Assembly: GCA_014804485.1 (NCBI GenBank)
Contig: JAAUZT010000018.1
Span: 1 to 64,000, forward strand
DNA: 64,000 nucleotides
Source: Lachnospiraceae bacterium
GTDB lineage: Bacteria > Bacillota > Clostridia > Lachnospirales > Lachnospiraceae
Direction: 5' to 3'
A program made the position numbers and the translations under genes. Each line of letters opens with the position of its first letter. Position 1 is the stretch's first letter. This document shows positions 61,336 to 64,000 of this stretch, piece after piece. The notes beneath the pieces are model-generated. The model saw nothing but the letters and a program-made list of their open reading frames with translations, had not been told where the DNA came from and made no database searches.

Positions 61336-62361
61336 TTATTCAACTGATTCTTCGTCCCACGGAATAATCGGGTTCTCTATCTTCTTATCACGTAACATCA
61401 GATTTTTAACCGCCTCATCCGCAAGCTGTCCGTCAAAAAGCACTGAGTTTACCTGTTCGATAATGGGAAGCTGTACCCCGTATTTCTTAGCAAGACCCAT
61501 GGCCGCCTTAGCGGAATAAACGCCCTCCACTACCATCTTAACCTCATCCATCGCCTGTCTGGCCGTGTATCCCTGTCCGATCAGCATGCCGGCCCGTCTG
61601 TTACGAGAATGCATGGAAGCACAGGTGACGATCAGATCTCCGATACCGGTCAGTCCGCAGAAAGTCTCAAACCTGCCGCCCATAGCCACCCCCAGTCTGG
61701 CAATCTCCGTAATCCCTCTGGTAATCAGCGCCGCCTTGGTGTTGTCCCCATATCCTAAACCGTCAGCGATACCCGCCGCCAGCGCCACCACATTCTTGAG
61801 TGCCGCCCCCAGCTCTATCCCTAACACGTCGGGACTGATATAGACACGAAACACCTCACTCATGAATATATTCTGTAAATACTCTGCCGTTGCCTTCTTC
61901 TTAGCACCAACCACAATGGTGGTCGGTATGCCGCGCCCTACTTCTTCCGCATGGGACGGTCCCGACAAAACAGCCACTTCCGCCTGTGGAATCTCCTCCT
62001 CGATAATCTGTGATAAAGTAAGCAGTGTATTCTCTTCGACACCCTTCGCAACATTCACGATAAGCTGCCCTTCCTTCACATAAGGCTGCATATTGTGCGA
62101 CGTACTTCTCGTATAGGGAGACGGCACTGCCAGCACCAATACATCCCTGCCCGTCACGGCCGCCTCAAGATCGGTAGTAAACTCCATATCCTCGGGCAGT
62201 TTTACTCCCGGCAGCTTATCTTTGTGCTCATGTTCGGTCTGAAGCATCTTGATCTCCGCTTCCACGATCGACCATACCGTCACGTGATGTCCATTCTTAT
62301 GTAGAAGAAGCGCCAACGCAGTTCCCCAGCTTCCTGCGCCGATGATACTGATATCAGCCAT
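61336..62361 (-). CDS. gpsA: Glycerol-3-phosphate dehydrogenase [NAD(P)+]
   Basis: A 341-residue enzyme that makes sn-glycerol 3-phosphate for phospholipids. The dinucleotide loop is IIGAGSWGTALA, followed by GPSHAEEVGRG, the catalytic Lys region GAALKNVVALAAG and GLTGIGDLIVTC. GGGAGG precedes the start. It follows plsY by 39 bases in a der-plsY-gpsA order that is common in Clostridia and joins lipid precursor synthesis with ribosome assembly. Confidence 0.94.
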   Translation of the reverse strand: MADISIIGAGSWGTALALLLHKNGHHVTVWSIVEAEIKMLQTEHEHKDKLPGVKLPEDMEFTTDLEAAVTGRDVLVLAVPSPYTRSTSHNMQPYVKEGQLIVNVAKGVEENTLLTLSQIIEEEIPQAEVAVLSGPSHAEEVGRGIPTTIVVGAKKKATAEYLQNIFMSEVFRVYISPDVLGIELGAALKNVVALAAGIADGLGYGDNTKAALITRGITEIARLGVAMGGRFETFCGLTGIGDLIVTCASMHSRNRRAGMLIGQGYTARQAMDEVKMVVEGVYSAKAAMGLAKKYGVQLPIIEQVNSVLFDGQLADEAVKNLMLRDKKIENPIIPWDEESVE

Positions 62362-62400
62362 TTGTTTTTCCTCCCGTTTTTCTTTTCACATCAGCAATTA

Positions 62401-63102
62401 CTATGATTTCTGTTCAGGTCGATCCGCTTTCCCGGCTTCATTCTGTGAGCCCTGCCCATCTCTATTCTTATGTGTCAGATAGGTCTTACGCTCCGTTCCG
62501 CTAAGCAGTCTCTTGATATTGTCTTTATGCTTATAATATGCCATGACCGTGAGTACCCCCGCTATGATGTACATCTCGATCAGCAGATTCTGCGGCATTC
62601 CGAAGATATCCATCTGCCCAAGCACGATCAGTTCAATAAAGAATCCCGCATATACTAACAGCGATCCCAACGATACATAATGCGTCGTGAAAAATGCTCC
62701 GAAGAACAGTATCACTCCCATCGGAATCAGGTACGGATGAAATGAGAGAATCATACCCGCCGTGGCCGCAATTCCCTTACCACCTTTGAAGTGCAGATAA
62801 AAAGGAAAGTTATGTCCTAAAATCGCGCCCGTAGCCGCATAGATTTTGAGCAGATACAGCATATCCGGATGCGACTCTCCAAAAATCAGGTCTGTCACTA
62901 CCACCGCAAGAATACATTTCACAATGTCACAAAGCAGTACCAGTAATCCTGCCTTCGTCCCCAGAACCCGCATGGTGTTAGTCGTACCCGCATTGCCGCT
63001 TCCGTAGTCTCTGATATCAATTCCATGCAGTTTTCCGTAGATATACGCCGTCTGAAACAGTCCGAACACATATCCGATCACCAAACAAATTATCCGTTCC
63101 AC
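62401..63102 (-). CDS. plsY: Acyl-phosphate:glycerol-3-phosphate acyltransferase
   Basis: A 233-residue membrane enzyme that acylates glycerol 3-phosphate, the step after GpsA. It has about six hydrophobic segments and the motifs GSGNAGTTNTMRVLG, GHNFPFYLHFKGGKGIA and a C-terminal YKHKDNIKRLLSGTE. About 25 extra polar residues follow, which is a little longer than usual. The start is a GTG at 63102 with AAAGGAA upstream, two bases after the der stop codon, so translation is likely coupled. Confidence 0.92.
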   Translation of the reverse strand: MERIICLVIGYVFGLFQTAYIYGKLHGIDIRDYGSGNAGTTNTMRVLGTKAGLLVLLCDIVKCILAVVVTDLIFGESHPDMLYLLKIYAATGAILGHNFPFYLHFKGGKGIAATAGMILSFHPYLIPMGVILFFGAFFTTHYVSLGSLLVYAGFFIELIVLGQMDIFGMPQNLLIEMYIIAGVLTVMAYYKHKDNIKRLLSGTERKTYLTHKNRDGQGSQNEAGKADRPEQKS

Positions 63103-63104
63103 TT

Positions 63105-64000
63105 TTACTTGTTTTCCTTTCTCTCTCTTATAATAAACTTAAACGGCGTTCCTCTGAATCCGAAAGTTTCTCTGATCTGATTCTCCAAATATCGCGTATA
63201 AGAGAAATGCATAAGTTCCTTATCATTGACGAAGATCACGAATGTGGGTGGTTTCACCGCCGCCTGCGTAATATAGTACAGGCGCAGGCGTTTCCCCTTA
63301 TCGGATGGCGGCTGCTGCAAAGCTACCGCTTCCGCCATGATCTCATTGAGCACTCCCGTCGCCACGCGCATGGAATGATTTTCGTTTACCACGTCAATCA
63401 TATCATACAGCTTCGGCAGCCGCTGTCCCGTCACAGCCGAGATAAACATGATCTCTGCGTAAGGCATGAAAGAAAGTACTTGTCTTACTTTCTGCGTAAA
63501 CTCATTTACAGTCTTATTGTCCTTCTCGATGGCATCCCACTTATTCACCGCTATGATCGTCGCCTTGCCACGGTCATGCGCTATTCCGGCTATCTTGGCA
63601 TCCTGCTCCGTCACACCCTCAGTAGCATCGATCACAAGCACAACGATATCAGCGCGTTCCACCGCCGCAACAGTGCGGATGATCATATACCGCTCCAGCT
63701 CTTCCTTGATTTTATTCTTCCTACGCAGCCCTGCCGTATCGATAAAGACATACTCCCTGCCGTTATGGGTGATCTCTGTGTCTATGGCATCCCGTGTGGT
63801 ACCCGCAATATCTGATACGATCACGCGGTTTTCACCGATCAGTCGGTTGATAATCGAGGATTTCCCTACATTCGGTTTCCCTACGATAGCTATCTTGACA
63901 CGTTCGTCTTCTTCCTCCGCCGCCGCTTCCCGGTCGAAATGAGAAGCCGCCTCATCCAGCAGCTCGCCGAAACCCAGTTTGTTGACGGAAGAGATCGGAT
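63105..64000 (-). CDS. der: Ribosome-assembly GTPase Der/EngA, C-terminal part (runs off window)
   Basis: About 298 codons are present; the N-terminal GTPase domain lies beyond the right edge apart from its last strand (PISSVNKLGFGELLDE). The second GTPase domain is complete: G1 GKPNVGKSS, G2/G3 DIAGTTRDAID and DTAGLRRKNK, G4 NKWD and G5 SA. A KH-like domain ends the protein (ENQIRETFGFRGTPFKFIIR). Der acts in assembly of the large ribosomal subunit. An acidic linker (EAAAEEEDE) joins the two GTPase domains. It is first in der-plsY-gpsA. Confidence 0.94.
   Translation of the reverse strand, partial: PISSVNKLGFGELLDEAASHFDREAAAEEEDERVKIAIVGKPNVGKSSIINRLIGENRVIVSDIAGTTRDAIDTEITHNGREYVFIDTAGLRRKNKIKEELERYMIIRTVAAVERADIVVLVIDATEGVTEQDAKIAGIAHDRGKATIIAVNKWDAIEKDNKTVNEFTQKVRQVLSFMPYAEIMFISAVTGQRLPKLYDMIDVVNENHSMRVATGVLNEIMAEAVALQQPPSDKGKRLRLYYITQAAVKPPTFVIFVNDKELMHFSYTRYLENQIRETFGFRGTPFKFIIRERKENK

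Overview
The window looks like a chromosomal segment of a strictly anaerobic, Gram-positive Clostridia bacterium, most likely Lachnospiraceae. The reasons are the class III (anaerobic) ribonucleotide reductase pair nrdD/nrdG, the GGGtGRT plus NifU-like pair, a tyrosine T-box, AGGAGG-type ribosome binding sites almost everywhere, intrinsic terminators, many c-di-GMP proteins, and DUF4358/DUF4854-type lipoproteins. The family name is inferred from gene content, not from a search. No phage, insertion sequence with a transposase, CRISPR array or rRNA was seen. Most genes lie on the minus strand.

Layout. 1-5.2 kb: the start of an export-type ABC ATPase under an apparently activated promoter, a lipoprotein, a cysteine-cluster protein, an esterase, a secreted ComEC-like metallo-beta-lactamase-fold protein and an HD-domain protein. 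5.2-10.2 kb: the GGGtGRT/NifU-like pair and a three-gene aromatic-amino-acid-type ABC importer with its own promoter and operator-like palindrome. 10.2-18.4 kb: a diguanylate cyclase, a hexapeptide-repeat protein, topB, an AAA ATPase and an EAL phosphodiesterase. 18.4-25.6 kb: asd and argH, a plus-strand ABC importer without a binding protein, then nrdG/nrdD behind a promoter with NrdR-like boxes. 25.6-31 kb: tRNA-Thr(CGT), an MscS channel, glgB with an unusual charged tail, and a DUF1015 protein. 31-42 kb: serA/serC, an L,D-transpeptidase, and a leuB-(membrane glycosyltransferase)-ilvD-ilvB branched-chain amino acid cluster. 42-51.3 kb: an acidic lipoprotein, yajC/tgt/VanY-type peptidase, aroC, a GH25 lysozyme, an aldolase-like protein and tyrS. 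51.3-52.1 kb: the tyrS T-box leader, carrying a 118-bp tandem duplication, and a palindromic repeat. 52-60.2 kb: a likely five-gene operon of MoxR ATPase, VWA protein, REC-HD-GYP phosphodiesterase and two paralogous hybrid histidine kinases. 60.3-64 kb: metF, then gpsA, plsY and the 3' part of der.

The most unusual signals are three. First, the two adjacent hybrid kinases are both degenerate: one keeps the H-box histidine but has lost its ATP-binding motifs, while the other keeps a D-box but has Tyr in place of the phospho-accepting His and lacks the N-box Asn. Second, a 137-bp palindromic element occurs twice (31247-31383 and 51969-52105) with at least five compensatory base-pair changes, so pairing seems to be conserved. 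Third, a 118-bp repeat is duplicated in tandem between the T-box terminator and tyrS. The metF and MoxR-operon promoters also appear to overlap on opposite strands.

All positions and motifs were read by eye. Family names come from recognised motifs and architecture, not database searches. Promoters and terminators are predictions from sequence.
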